A DNA stretch of 64,000 nt from Pandoraea vervacti (GTDB taxonomy: Bacteria > Pseudomonadota > Gammaproteobacteria > Burkholderiales > Burkholderiaceae): positions 1-64,000 of the forward strand of contig NZ_CP010897.2 in assembly GCF_000934605.2 (NCBI RefSeq), written 5' to 3'. Shown here piece by piece: positions 1 to 10,941 of the stretch. The notes beneath the pieces are model-generated. The model ran no database searches and was not told where the DNA came from. It saw nothing but the letters and a program-made list of their open reading frames with translations. Position 1 is the stretch's first letter, and the number at the start of each line of letters is the position of its first letter. Both the position numbers and the translations under genes were made by a program.

Positions 1-1566
1 ATGAACGACTTCTGGCAACACTGCGCGACTCGTCTCGAACAAGAGCTGACGCCCCAGCAATTCCGTACCTGGATCAAACCGCTGGCGCCGCTCGACTTCG
101 ACGAACAGGCGCGCACGCTCAAGATTGGCGCACCCAACCGCTTCAAGCTGGATTGGGTGAAGAGCCAGTTCTCCGGGCGTATCCAGAGTATGGCGGCCGA
201 CTATTGGAATGCCCCGATCGAGGTGACGTTCGTTCTCGATCCGAAGGCCGGCCTGCGCGTGCCCTCTTCCACCCCGGCTCCCGCGCCGGCCCCGAGCGCG
301 GCCCCCGCACCGGTACCGGCGAGTGTCGCGCGTACGAACCCGACCGCCGCCGCGGCACACGCCGCCGTGGCCGGAGGGGCGAACGGTTTGAATGGTGCGA
401 ATGCCGGTGGCCATGCGGCAGACGCGGCATCCCTCGATGGGGAGCGTCCCGATCTGGAGGCGAGCGAGGCCGAGGCGGTACGCCGCAACTGGCGTGTCAC
501 GCCGCAGGAGCCGGTGCAAGTCGGCGAAGTCGAGTCGATTTACGAGCGCTCGAAGCTCAACCCGGTGCTGACCTTCGACAATTTCGTGACGGGTAAGTCG
601 AACCAGCTGGCCCGCGCGGCGGCAATTCAGGTCGCGAACAACCCCGGTACGTCGTATAACCCGCTGTTCCTTTACGGCGGCGTCGGCCTGGGTAAGACGC
701 ACTTGATTCACGCCATCGGCAACCAGTTGCTCGCCGAGAAGCAGAATCCGCGTATTCGATACATCCACGCCGAGCAATACGTGTCTGACGTGGTGAAGGC
801 CTACCAGCGCAAGGCATTTGACGAATTCAAGCGTTACTACCATTCGCTCGATCTGCTGCTGATCGACGATATTCAGTTCTTCTCGGGCAAGAGCCGTACG
901 CAGGAAGAATTCTTCTACGCGTTCGAGGCGCTGATCGCCAACCGGGCGCAGGTGATCATCACGAGCGACACGTATCCGAAGGAAATCACAGGTATCGACG
1001 ACCGGCTGATTTCCCGTTTCGATTCGGGGCTCACGGTGGCTATCGAGCCGCCCGAGCTTGAAATGCGCGTGGCCATCCTGATCAAGAAGGCGCAGGCCGA
1101 AGGTGTGGGGTTATCGGAGGACGTGGCGTTCTTCGTCGGCAAGCATCTGCGCTCGAACGTGCGCGAACTGGAAGGGGCGCTGCGAAAGATCCTGGCGTAC
1201 TCGAAGTTCCATGGCCGCGAGATCACCATCGAACTGACGAAGGAAGCGCTGAAAGATCTGTTGACGGTTCAGAATCGTCAGATTTCCGTCGAAAACATTC
1301 AAAAGACGGTCGCCGATTTTTACAATATCAAGGTCGCCGACATGTATTCGAAAAAGCGGCCTGCCAATATTGCACGGCCGCGGCAGATTGCGATGTATCT
1401 GGCGAAGGAACTGACGCAGAAGAGCTTGCCGGAAATCGGCGAATTGTTTGGCGGACGCGACCATACGACCGTGCTGCACGCGGTACGCAAGATTGCGGAA
1501 GAGCGAGGCAAGGACGCGCAGCTCAACCACGAGTTGCACGTGCTGGAGCAAACGCTCAAGGGGTAA
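1..1566 (+). CDS. dnaA: Chromosomal replication initiator DnaA
   Basis: DnaA binds DnaA boxes at oriC, melts the origin and helps load the replicative helicase. The 521-residue protein has all four domains: an N-terminal interaction domain starting MNDFWQHC; a long Pro/Ala/Gly-rich linker (about residues 85-145); an AAA+ core with Walker A GGVGLGKTHL (near residue 228) and Walker B LLLIDDIQFF; and a C-terminal DNA-binding domain with the signature GGRDHTTVLHA. The window begins exactly on the ATG, so the ribosome binding site and any upstream oriC are not visible. It is followed by dnaN and gyrB in the usual order. The long low-complexity linker is typical of beta-proteobacterial DnaA. Confidence 0.98.
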   Translation: MNDFWQHCATRLEQELTPQQFRTWIKPLAPLDFDEQARTLKIGAPNRFKLDWVKSQFSGRIQSMAADYWNAPIEVTFVLDPKAGLRVPSSTPAPAPAPSAAPAPVPASVARTNPTAAAAHAAVAGGANGLNGANAGGHAADAASLDGERPDLEASEAEAVRRNWRVTPQEPVQVGEVESIYERSKLNPVLTFDNFVTGKSNQLARAAAIQVANNPGTSYNPLFLYGGVGLGKTHLIHAIGNQLLAEKQNPRIRYIHAEQYVSDVVKAYQRKAFDEFKRYYHSLDLLLIDDIQFFSGKSRTQEEFFYAFEALIANRAQVIITSDTYPKEITGIDDRLISRFDSGLTVAIEPPELEMRVAILIKKAQAEGVGLSEDVAFFVGKHLRSNVRELEGALRKILAYSKFHGREITIELTKEALKDLLTVQNRQISVENIQKTVADFYNIKVADMYSKKRPANIARPRQIAMYLAKELTQKSLPEIGELFGGRDHTTVLHAVRKIAEERGKDAQLNHELHVLEQTLKG

Positions 1567-1815
1567 CGGCCAGTGGACATGGTGGACACGCGGGGTGCCG
1601 GGCGGGGTTGCCCGGGTCCCTGTGGATAAGCTGGGTGCGGTTTGGGGGAAACCGGTGTTTTCGGGCACAATAGCGGATCGGCGCACAATGCGTCCCCGAC
1701 TCGTCCACAGCGTTTTCCGCCCTGTTATCCCGACTGCAAGCGATTGATTGATAAGGGAATATTCGGGTTTTCAGCAGAAACTGGCACCCGTTAACAGTTA
1801 CTACGAAGGATAAAT
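1567..1815. promoter_or_regulatory. dnaA-dnaN spacer with a DnaA box
   Basis: This 249-base spacer contains one exact consensus DnaA box, TGTGGATAA, at 1621-1629. Partial matches (for example TTATCC at 1725-1730) follow. A DnaA box here could serve dnaA/dnaN autoregulation or be part of a bipartite origin; only the single box is certain. The dnaN ribosome binding site AAGGA lies at 1806-1810. Confidence 0.5.
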
Positions 1816-2922
1816 ATGCAATTGGTCAAAACTCAACGAGACAATCTGCTGCGGCCGCTGCAAATTGTGAGTGGCATCGTCGAGCGTCGCCACACGTTGC
1901 CGATTCTGGCCAATTTGCTCATTCGCAAGCACGGACAGGACATTTCCTTCCTGTCGACCGACCTCGAGTTGCAGATCACGACCACCGCTGATTGCGGTGC
2001 CGGCGCCGACGATGTGGCGACGACCGTGGCAGCGCGCAAGCTGCTCGACATTCTGCGCAACATGCCGGACGCCGAAGTGGCGCTTTCGCTCTCGGACAAG
2101 CGTCTGACGGTGCAGGCGGGCAAGAGCCGTTTCCAGTTGCAGACGTTGGCCGCGGAAGATTTCCCGACGGTGGCGGAAGCCAACGACTACGCTGCGAGCT
2201 TCGCGTTGCCGCAGCGCGCGTTCCGTCAGCTGCTGGGCATGGTGCACTTCGCGATGGCGCAGCAGGACATCCGTTACTACCTGAACGGCATGCTGCTCGT
2301 GGTCGAGGGCGAGAAGATCGAAGCCGTGGCCACGGACGGTCACCGACTGGCGTATTGCAACACCACGATTGCCGGCGAGACGTTTGCGCGTCAGGAAGTG
2401 ATCATTCCGCGCAAGACGATTCTCGAGTTGCAGCGTCTGCTCGAAGACATCGACGATCCGGTGCAGATCGACGTGGCGCCGAGCCAGGTCAAGTTCCGTT
2501 TCGCGAACGTCGAACTGGTGTCGAAGCTGGTCGAAGGCAAGTTCCCCGACTTCAACCGTGTGATCCCGAAGGGTTACAACAAGAGCTTCGTGATCAGCCG
2601 TGAAGAGCTGCATCGTTCGCTGCAACGTGCGGCGATCGTCACGTCGGACAAGTTCAAGGGTGTGCGTTTCCTGGTGAGCGAGAACCAGTTGAAGATCAGC
2701 GCGAACAACACCGAAAACGAAGAAGCGCAGGAAGAAATCGAGATCGATTACACGGGCGAGTCGGTGGATATCGGCTTTAACGTGACCTATCTGCTCGACG
2801 TGTTGTCGAACCTGAAGGTCGAGCAAGTGAAGGTGAGTCTGGGCGACGCCAATTCGAGCGCGCTGATCACCCTGCCGGACAACGACGAGTTCAAGTACGT
2901 CGTCATGCCGATGCGCATTTGA
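1816..2922 (+). CDS. dnaN: DNA polymerase III beta sliding clamp
   Basis: This is the processivity clamp that tethers DNA polymerase III to DNA and is a docking site for other replication proteins. The 368-residue protein has the family length and start (MQLVKTQRDNLLRPLQ) and the conserved C-terminal tail that ends VMPMRI, which contributes to the protein-binding pocket. Three successive clamp domains fit the length. The start is supported by AAGGA at 1806-1810. It follows dnaA by 249 bases and precedes gyrB, the common dnaA-dnaN-gyrB order, so cotranscription with dnaA is possible. Confidence 0.98.
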   Translation: MQLVKTQRDNLLRPLQIVSGIVERRHTLPILANLLIRKHGQDISFLSTDLELQITTTADCGAGADDVATTVAARKLLDILRNMPDAEVALSLSDKRLTVQAGKSRFQLQTLAAEDFPTVAEANDYAASFALPQRAFRQLLGMVHFAMAQQDIRYYLNGMLLVVEGEKIEAVATDGHRLAYCNTTIAGETFARQEVIIPRKTILELQRLLEDIDDPVQIDVAPSQVKFRFANVELVSKLVEGKFPDFNRVIPKGYNKSFVISREELHRSLQRAAIVTSDKFKGVRFLVSENQLKISANNTENEEAQEEIEIDYTGESVDIGFNVTYLLDVLSNLKVEQVKVSLGDANSSALITLPDNDEFKYVVMPMRI

Positions 2923-2959
2923 GCGGATATTCCGCCATACGCGCCGTCACACATGCGCG

Positions 2960-2979
2960 AAGGGGCCGAGCGCCCCTTT
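2960..2979 (+). terminator. Possible terminator after dnaN
   Basis: An inverted repeat AAGGGGC / GCCCCTT (2960-2966 and 2972-2978) with a five-base loop lies 38 bases after the dnaN stop. Only a short T run follows, so termination may be partial. Confidence 0.5.
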
Positions 2980-3103
2980 GGCGTTTCTAGAGAATTATCC
3001 TTTTGCGGGATAAGTGGCCTTCGGAGCGCCAAGCGCGCGCGGGGGGGCGGCAAGTCATGAAGCAGTAATTCGTCAGAAATGACGCAGTAACCGGAAGATT
3101 GTC

Positions 3104-5581
<2,478 letters not shown>

Positions 5582-5592
5582 TTTGTGCCGGG

Positions 5593-5656
5593 TGTCACCA
5601 AAAGTGAAAACTGTGTCAGGTAAGTGAAAAATTGGTGCCACAAGTAGTGAAAAAAT
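5593..5656 (+). repeat. Left-end transposase-site array (three repeats)
   Basis: Three direct repeats start at 5593 (TGTCACCAAAAGTGAAAAC), 5614 (TGTCAGGTAAGTGAAAAAT) and 5636 (TGCCACAAGTAGTGAAAAAA). They are spaced 21-22 bases, which is about two helical turns. The packing resembles TnsB-site arrays at Tn7-like ends. Confidence 0.7.
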
Positions 5657-5690
5657 CCGACAAATTTGGAACATGCAAACGCCCGGCCAA

Positions 5691-5735
5691 ACTGAACTGA
5701 ACCCCGAAAGTTGGGCGGTTCAAAAAGGCTAGGCT
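5691..5735. mobile_element. Solo IS end remnant
   Basis: The stretch ending GTTGGGCGGTTCAAAAAGGC resembles the terminal inverted repeat of IS3-family elements (compare CCCCCGAAACTGGACAGTTT at the neighbouring IS end). No partner end or transposase belongs to it, so it looks like a relic. Confidence 0.35.
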
Positions 5736-5769
5736 GGCAAGGGTGACGTGTCCCCCGAAACTGGACAGT

Positions 5770-6588
5770 TTAAAACTGGAGAGGGGTTGCCTCTTTGGAT
5801 TGTACTGACCACTTTTGGACGAACTCGCTCGGGGTCAGGTGGCCGAGCGAGCCCTGGGGACGATGATGGTTGTAGTCGTGCTGTCAAGCCGCCATTTTTT
5901 CTCGAAGGTCGTATAGCGTGACGAATTCATGCACGTTAAGGAATTCATCACGCAACCGACCATTAAATGACTCGATCAGGCCATTATCGGTTGGCTTACC
6001 GGGGCGCGTGTAGTCGAGTTTCACCCCGCGCCGGTATGCCCAGTCGTCTAAAGCGCGGGAAGTGAACTCCGTGCAATTGTCCACTGTGATGGATTCGGGC
6101 CATCCATGAAGGACCGCAGAACGATCCAGTGCTTGGCCAACCGCACGGCCGGTCTGTCGAAAGTTGGCATCCAGACAGACACTCTCGCGACTCCATTGAT
6201 CGATAACGGTCAGAATGCGAAAGCGGCGTCCGTCGAGCATCTGGTCATGAACGAAGTCCATGCTCCAGTGCTGATTTGGTCCGGTGGGCATCGGCGGCTT
6301 GTCTCGCAGCAGTGCGATGCGTTTGCGCCGCTTGACCTTCATCCGCAATTGCAGCCCTTCCAGGCTGTAGAGCCGATAGACGCGCTTTTTGCCCACGTCC
6401 CAGCCCTCGCGATGCAGCATCACCAACACCCGCCGGTAGCCAAACCGCGGGCGACTTAAGGCGATGTCCCGGATGCGCTGGCGCAGCGCACTTTGATCTT
6501 GCGCATGACTCTTCGCGTACCAAGTTGAACGCTGCAGCAACGCCAGCGCGCAGGAACGTTGCACGCTTATGTGGAAACGCTCTTGCAT
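5770..6588 (-). pseudogene. IS3-family transposase OrfB, nonsense mutation near the C-terminus
   Basis: OrfB supplies the DDE integrase core of an IS3-family transposase, normally made as an OrfAB fusion by -1 frameshifting. The frame shows HWSMDFVHD (first Asp), TVDNCTEF (second Asp, with Cys where Gly is usual) and GLIESFNGRLRDE (Glu). A TGA at 5884-5886 truncates it after DLREKMAA. Reading through that codon gives QHDYNHHRPQGSLGHLTPSEF, the expected family end, and a natural TAA at 5770-5772. The original codon was therefore most likely TGG (Trp). The frame also stays open upstream of the first ATG (6588), as expected for fusion with OrfA. Confidence 0.8.
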
Positions 6589-6620
6589 CCAAGCCGCCAG
6601 CTCGCGCCGTTTGGCGGCCT

Positions 6621-6887
6621 TCAGACTTTTTTTCGCACTACCTCTTGCAGGATCTGTTTATGCAGCGTCAGGTCAGCGACGATACGGCGCAGGCGCGCGT
6701 TCTCGTCTTTGAGTTGCTTGAGCTTGCGCATTTCGCTAACGCCGAAATCGGCGTACTTCTTCTTCCACGTGTAGAAGGTTGCCTACGACACGCCGATCTG
6801 CCGACAGACGTCGATCACCGCCGTGCCGCTCTCAGCTAATCGCAGCGCATAAGCGATCTGCTCTTCAGTGAATCTCGACCGTTTCAT
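6621..6887 (-). pseudogene. IS3-family transposase OrfA, internal stop codon
   Basis: OrfA is the helix-turn-helix DNA-binding partner of OrfB. The 89-codon frame begins MKRSRFTEEQIAYALRLAES and continues to LHKQILQEVVRKKV. Codon 35 is TAG (6783-6785), where related proteins have Glu in a GVSEATFY-type segment. A run of seven A followed by G (minus strand, just before the stop at 6621) fits the programmed -1 frameshift site that would join OrfA to OrfB. Confidence 0.8.
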
Positions 6888-7052
6888 GGCGACTCCTCGC
6901 TCCGTTCGGGGCGCTGAGAAGCAACTTTACCTCTAGTTTTGACCTGTACGGATATTCTGGGGACACGTCACACGATTGACGATCGGCGTCGACTTCATCC
7001 GACGTAGCGTTTGGCGGGGCCGAAGGTTTTGGTCCTTTGCCATCCGGCGTTT

Positions 7053-7880
7053 TCAGTTTGTCCGCTTCACGTCAGACCCGTTGCCGCCGACACCGGCGGG
7101 ATACAGCCGCTTTCTCAAACGCAGTGCTTCGTGCGCCGCGCCTGCGGCAAGGATGTTGATGATTGCTACGAAGATGGCGATCAGCATACCAACGATTCCC
7201 GTCCACGCCTGCCACTTGACGGTCTCGTTGACCAATGCTTTCAGACGGTCGTCCTTGAACGCGTTGCAAATCGCATTCGTCTCGGATGCATTGAAGCCGG
7301 TTAGGTTCGCCAATTTGGTTCTGTCGTCCTGGCATTTCGCCAGATTGAATGACCAACCTTCCAATGGTGCTTTCACGGTGACAGCATCTGTCTTGAACCA
7401 GACCTTGGACGTGCGCATTTGAAGATAGGCATCGTGTGAGGCAGCGAGTTGGCTGATACCGAGGATCGTGAGCATCGCCATGCAACCGAAAACGCAGTGA
7501 CTGCGGACGTAATGCCTGGGCGGCTGGCTCACCACTTCGGCTGAGGTGACATCGACCCAACGGCGTATTTTTTGAAGCCGGGCCATGCCAACACCGCGCG
7601 TTTCCATCCAGGCGGCGAGTTTGTGCACATCGACCATCGTCTCCACCTTCAATCGGTAGATGAACTGAAATTTCTCAATGTCACGGCTTTCCAGCAGGAG
7701 CGATTTTAGAACGGGGTCGTGCACGTCGGCCTTGCCGGCGACCAGCCGCCAGAGCCGGTCCAGCACGGTGTGGATCGAGCCTGCCCGCCACCAAAAGAGG
7801 CCGACCACGATCAGCCCGCCGAGGACGACGGATAGCCGAGAGAAGAGGGGACTTTGTACGAACGTCGAGAGTGAATCCAC
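7053..7880 (-). CDS. Membrane protein of unknown function (DUF6216-like)
   Basis: I place the start at GTG 7880, preceded by AGGA with about 10 bases spacing; the frame is open to 8006, so an ATG at 7958 or 8006 is possible, but the longest version overlaps the end of the DUF3892 gene. The roughly 275-residue protein has an N-terminal membrane segment (LSVVLGGLIVVGLFWW), a charged cytoplasmic stretch (HDPVLKSLLLESRDIEKFQF), a second hydrophobic segment (VFGCMAMLTILGISQLAA), a soluble loop with two Cys, and a third hydrophobic segment (IVGMLIAIFVAIINILAAGAA). It recalls the DUF6216 family; function is unknown. It lies just downstream of the DUF3892 gene and is cargo of the gyrB-linked island. 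Confidence 0.6.
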   Translation of the reverse strand: MDSLSTFVQSPLFSRLSVVLGGLIVVGLFWWRAGSIHTVLDRLWRLVAGKADVHDPVLKSLLLESRDIEKFQFIYRLKVETMVDVHKLAAWMETRGVGMARLQKIRRWVDVTSAEVVSQPPRHYVRSHCVFGCMAMLTILGISQLAASHDAYLQMRTSKVWFKTDAVTVKAPLEGWSFNLAKCQDDRTKLANLTGFNASETNAICNAFKDDRLKALVNETVKWQAWTGIVGMLIAIFVAIINILAAGAAHEALRLRKRLYPAGVGGNGSDVKRTN

Positions 7881-7978
7881 GTTGTTGATTTCCTGAACGC
7901 GTTGGCCATTGAGATCAGACGGCGATTCGATGAGGCACCCGCGAGGCGGGTGACCCATGCTTCGGCGTATTCGGTAGT

Positions 7979-8185
7979 TCAGATGAGCTTGCAGTCGACC
8001 CCGCACTCGGACTGGGCAAGCAAGTTGTCATTCCATTTCCCGTCGGCGTAAGTGCGAAGGTAAGGCAATTTGCCGGCCTCGCGGACCACGCCGATGTATG
8101 CGCGCTTCCGCGTCGTTTTGTCGATCGTGTAGAAGCCCTCGGACTTGGACTCGATGCGGGCGATTGCCGCCTCCCGCGTCAGCCG
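7979..8185 (-). pseudogene. DUF3892 protein, C-terminal part (split by IS21)
   Basis: The frame reads LTREAAIARIESKSEGFY and on to the end NDNLLAQSECGVDCKLI with TGA at 7979-7981. It is the 3' part of a gene whose 5' part lies at 10728-10825 on the other side of an IS21 element. Joining the two parts, and counting the AGCCG duplication once, gives exactly 100 codons (99 residues), which proves the split. DUF3892 proteins are small and of unknown function; I infer the family from the VREAGKLPYLRTYADGKWND pattern. Confidence 0.8.
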
Positions 8186-8343
8186 TGGGCGGCGACAATT
8201 ATCTTGGCCGGTCGTTGACGATTGTTTTGGCCGGTGGTGAGGCGTTGTAGGCGGCGTAGCCGCCGGAGACGACGAGCCACCGGCGACGCCGGGTCGACGG
8301 GGCTTAGGATGAACTGACCGAAGCTTGAGGAAGCGGTCAGCTC

Positions 8344-9837
8344 ATGTCTGGAACCCGCATTACCGACCAACAGGTTCGTCTCTACATGAACAAGCGCAAA
8401 CACCACCCGCAGGAAGTCGCGGCCGCCAAGACCGGCATCAGCGTGCGTACGGCACGCCGTATCGAACGTGACGCCACTTTGCCATCCCAGAAGCCGCGGC
8501 ATTCCTGGCGGACCCGTCCCGATCCGTTTGTCGACGTCTGGGACCGCGAAGTCGTGCCGCTGCTGCGTAACTCGCCCCACCTGATGGGCATCACGGTCTT
8601 ACGCAAGCTGCAAGATGATCACCCGGATCGTTATCCCGATAGTATGCGGCGCACGCTGGAGCGGCGTATTCGCCAGTGGCGCGCTCTCGAGGGCCCCGCT
8701 CAAGAGGTGTTCTTCCCGCAGGAGCATCAGCCCGGTGTGCGCGGACTGTCGGACTTCACTGATATGAGCAAGCTGTGCGTGACGATCGGTGGCGCCCCGT
8801 TCGGTCACCGGCTGTATCACTTCGTGCTGGCGTTCTCGCGCTGGGAGTACGCGAACGTGGTTGAGGGGGGCGAGAGTTTCGAAGCCCTCGCGGCCGGATT
8901 GCAGAACGCGCTATGGCAGGCGGGCGGCTGTCCCCGTGAACATCGATCTGACAGCCTGTCGGCCGCCTTCAAGAACCTGACGGAGCAGGAGGACTTCACG
9001 GCGCGTTACGCAGCGCTGCTCGACCATTACGGCATGAATGGCACGCGCAACAATCGCGGCCTGGGCCATGAGAACGGCAGCGTGGAATCCTCGCATCGGT
9101 ATCTGAAGGAAGCGCTCGAGCAGGCATTGATGCTTCGCGGCCATCGTGACTTCGCTGACCGGCCTGCCTACGATGAGTTCGTACGCGAGGTGGTGATGCG
9201 TCGAAACCGGCGCAACGCCGCAGCGTTTCGCATCGAGCGCGCACAACTGCAGGATCTGCCTGAACGTCGTACCACTGACTTCGTCGAGGAAGAGGCACGC
9301 GTGACCCGCTGCAGCACGTTCACCGTGCGCGGGATCCTCTACAGTGCGCCGTCGCGCCTGATCGGCCACCGCCTGAAGGTGCGGGTCTACGGTGACCGGC
9401 TCGACTGCTACCTGTCCGGCGCACTGGTGCATAGCACCCCGCGAGGCTCCCGTGCCGCCGACAACCGCCACGCGCTTGATTACCGACACTTCATCGACTC
9501 GCTGCGACGCAAGCCACAAGCGTTCAAAGGGCTCGCGTTTCGTGACGCACTGTTTCCTCGCGAGGCCTACCGCCGGACCTGGGAGCGGCTGGAGGCGCAA
9601 CTGACGCAACGGCATGCCTGCAAGACCATGGTGGGTCTGCTTGAACTCGCGGGCCACCACGGCGTTGAGGCGTTATTGGCCGAACGGCTTGATGCGTTGC
9701 TCGCAGCAGGCGAGCTGCCCGATCTAAAGCAGTTGTGCAATGAATTCGCGCCGCGTCAGGCCCTATGTCCCGAGGTGGTGGTCGAGATGCCGCCCGTTGC
9801 GCTCTATGACGAGCTTCTCGACAAGGTGGCAGCATGA
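8344..9837 (+). CDS. istA: IS21-family transposase IstA
   Basis: IstA cuts and joins the IS ends. The 497-residue protein has an N-terminal HTH region (YMNKRKHHPQEVAAAKTGISVRTARRIER), an integrase core with GLSDFTDM (first Asp), HRSDSLSAAFKN (second Asp) and GHENGSVESSHRYLKEAL (Glu), and a C-terminal beta-barrel region. Length and order match IS21 IstA proteins. Its stop overlaps the istB start (ATGA at 9834-9837), so the two are translationally coupled. No disruption is seen, so this copy may be active. Confidence 0.92.
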   Translation: MSGTRITDQQVRLYMNKRKHHPQEVAAAKTGISVRTARRIERDATLPSQKPRHSWRTRPDPFVDVWDREVVPLLRNSPHLMGITVLRKLQDDHPDRYPDSMRRTLERRIRQWRALEGPAQEVFFPQEHQPGVRGLSDFTDMSKLCVTIGGAPFGHRLYHFVLAFSRWEYANVVEGGESFEALAAGLQNALWQAGGCPREHRSDSLSAAFKNLTEQEDFTARYAALLDHYGMNGTRNNRGLGHENGSVESSHRYLKEALEQALMLRGHRDFADRPAYDEFVREVVMRRNRRNAAAFRIERAQLQDLPERRTTDFVEEEARVTRCSTFTVRGILYSAPSRLIGHRLKVRVYGDRLDCYLSGALVHSTPRGSRAADNRHALDYRHFIDSLRRKPQAFKGLAFRDALFPREAYRRTWERLEAQLTQRHACKTMVGLLELAGHHGVEALLAERLDALLAAGELPDLKQLCNEFAPRQALCPEVVVEMPPVALYDELLDKVAA

Positions 9838-10655
9838 ACGCCCCTGCCCACGACAACGGCCGTCTGGCCCTGATGTTGAACGAGTTACGCCTGCCGACGA
9901 TCGGCAGGCTATGGCCCGAGTTCGTTGAGCGCTCTGACAAGGAAGGCTGGCCCGCTACGCGATTGCTTGGGGCGCTGCTTGAGCACGAACTGGCCGAACG
10001 CGCCAAACGACGCATTGAGCGGCACCGTACCGAGTCGCATCTGGACCCGACGAAGACGCTTGCTACCTTCGACTTCGGCATGGTGCCGATGGTCTCGAAG
10101 GCGCATGTTACGGCGCTGGCCACCGGAGAATCCTGGCTGGAGAAAGGCGCCACAATTCTCCTGTTCGGCCCGCCGGGCGGCGGCAAGAGTCATTTGGGCT
10201 CAGCCCTCGGTCATGCGTTGATCGACGCCGGTTATCGCGTGCTGTTCACGCGCACCGCTGAACTTGTCCAGAAGCTCCAGGCCGCGCGCCAAAGCCTGCA
10301 ACTGCCGTCCGCGCTCGCGAAGCTCGATCGCTTCGATCTCATCATCCTGGATGACCTGTCATACGCTCGCAAGGACCAGGCCGAAACCAGCGTGCTGTTC
10401 GAGCTGATCGCCGAGAGATATGAGCGCAAAAGCCTGCTGATTACGGCCAACCAGCCCTTCTCTGGATGGAACGATGTCTTCCCTGATCCGGGCATGACGA
10501 TCGCCGCTATCGACCGGCTCGTCCATCACTCGACGATCTTCGAGCTCAACGTCGAAAGCTATCGCCGTCGTAAGGCCAGCGACAAACAAAGCGCCCGCCG
10601 GCGTCAATTACCTAACGACAATTGCGAAGGAGGAACGACAACTATGGCCTCTTAA
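9834..10655 (+). CDS. istB: IS21-family helper ATPase IstB
   Basis: IstB is the AAA+ ATPase that assists IstA in target capture, related to DnaC. The 273-residue protein shows Walker A GPPGGGKSHLGSALGHALI (about residue 113), Walker B FDLIILDDLSY and the arginine-containing sensor region RKSLLITANQPFSGW. It overlaps istA by four bases. The C-terminus is Arg/Lys-rich. All motifs are intact. Confidence 0.92.
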   Translation: MNAPAHDNGRLALMLNELRLPTIGRLWPEFVERSDKEGWPATRLLGALLEHELAERAKRRIERHRTESHLDPTKTLATFDFGMVPMVSKAHVTALATGESWLEKGATILLFGPPGGGKSHLGSALGHALIDAGYRVLFTRTAELVQKLQAARQSLQLPSALAKLDRFDLIILDDLSYARKDQAETSVLFELIAERYERKSLLITANQPFSGWNDVFPDPGMTIAAIDRLVHHSTIFELNVESYRRRKASDKQSARRRQLPNDNCEGGTTTMAS

Positions 10656-10727
10656 CCAGCGACAACTACACCCGTTGACCGGCCAAGATAGTTGTCGCTG
10701 ACCGGCCATGCTGCTTGACGCTGTCTA

Positions 10728-10825
10728 AGCCGCCATTTATTGGCGGAATGCCCGATGTGCGTGATGTGTTCATGCGCGCTGCTACGGTTCGGCTTGTTCA
10801 CGCAGTTCACTTCGTATTCTTTCAT
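10728..10825 (-). pseudogene. DUF3892 protein, N-terminal part (split by IS21)
   Basis: The frame begins at ATG 10825 (MKEYEVNCVNKPNRSSAHEH) with AGAGG upstream and runs through THIGHSANKWRL into the IS21 end. The reading frame resumes at 8180 on the far side of the IS. The gene is divergent from the R-M operon that starts at 10942. Both promoters share the 116-base region containing the two GCATCAA palindromes, suggesting that this small protein belongs to the R-M locus. Confidence 0.8.
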
Positions 10826-10849
10826 TTTGAGATCCTCTCAAGAGAATTT

Positions 10850-10868
10850 GCATCAACCGCAATGATGC
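10850..10868. promoter_or_regulatory. Palindromic operator candidate 1
   Basis: GCATCAACCGCAATGATGC is an inverted repeat with arms GCATCA/TGATGC, located 25 bases upstream of the DUF3892 start. A near-identical palindrome lies 70 bases away. Confidence 0.55.
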
Positions 10869-10919
10869 GATTGCGATGGGATCATAGTTGCGATTTCCGG
10901 TGCGCGCAAGCACAATATC

Positions 10920-10938
10920 GCATCAACCGGATTGATGC
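10920..10938. promoter_or_regulatory. Palindromic operator candidate 2
   Basis: GCATCAACCGGATTGATGC has perfect arms GCATCAA/TTGATGC and ends three bases before the GTG of the first R-M gene. Its central part matches operator 1 (GCATCAACCG in both). A dimeric repressor bound here could block both divergent transcripts. Confidence 0.6.
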
Positions 10939-10941
10939 AAA

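Larger units (their letters stand above)
5744..6970 (-). mobile_element. IS3-family (IS407-like) insertion sequence, decayed
   Basis: The perfect 12-base inverted ends TGACGTGTCCCC (5744-5755 and complement 6959-6970) bracket an orfA/orfB pair on the minus strand; similarity continues imperfectly for about 20 further bases. Both reading frames carry nonsense mutations, so this copy cannot make transposase on its own. No target duplication is visible. The element is about 1227 bp. Confidence 0.8.
8186..10727 (+). mobile_element. IS21-family insertion sequence (copy 1)
   Basis: The element is bounded by AGCCG duplications (8181-8185 and 10728-10732) and carries istA and istB. Its outermost ends (TGGGCGGCGACAA and the inverted TAGACAGCGTCAA) match imperfectly. 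Better conserved internal terminal repeats of the form GCGACAAnTATCTTGGCCGG lie at 8192-8213 and inverted at 10677-10698. Multiple terminal repeats and an istA/istB pair are typical of IS21. It splits the DUF3892 gene. Confidence 0.85.

Noticed and set aside
1567..1815. The dnaA-dnaN spacer as the full oriC
   Set aside because: Only one exact DnaA box is visible and no clear AT-rich unwinding region; the main origin may lie upstream of dnaA outside the window.
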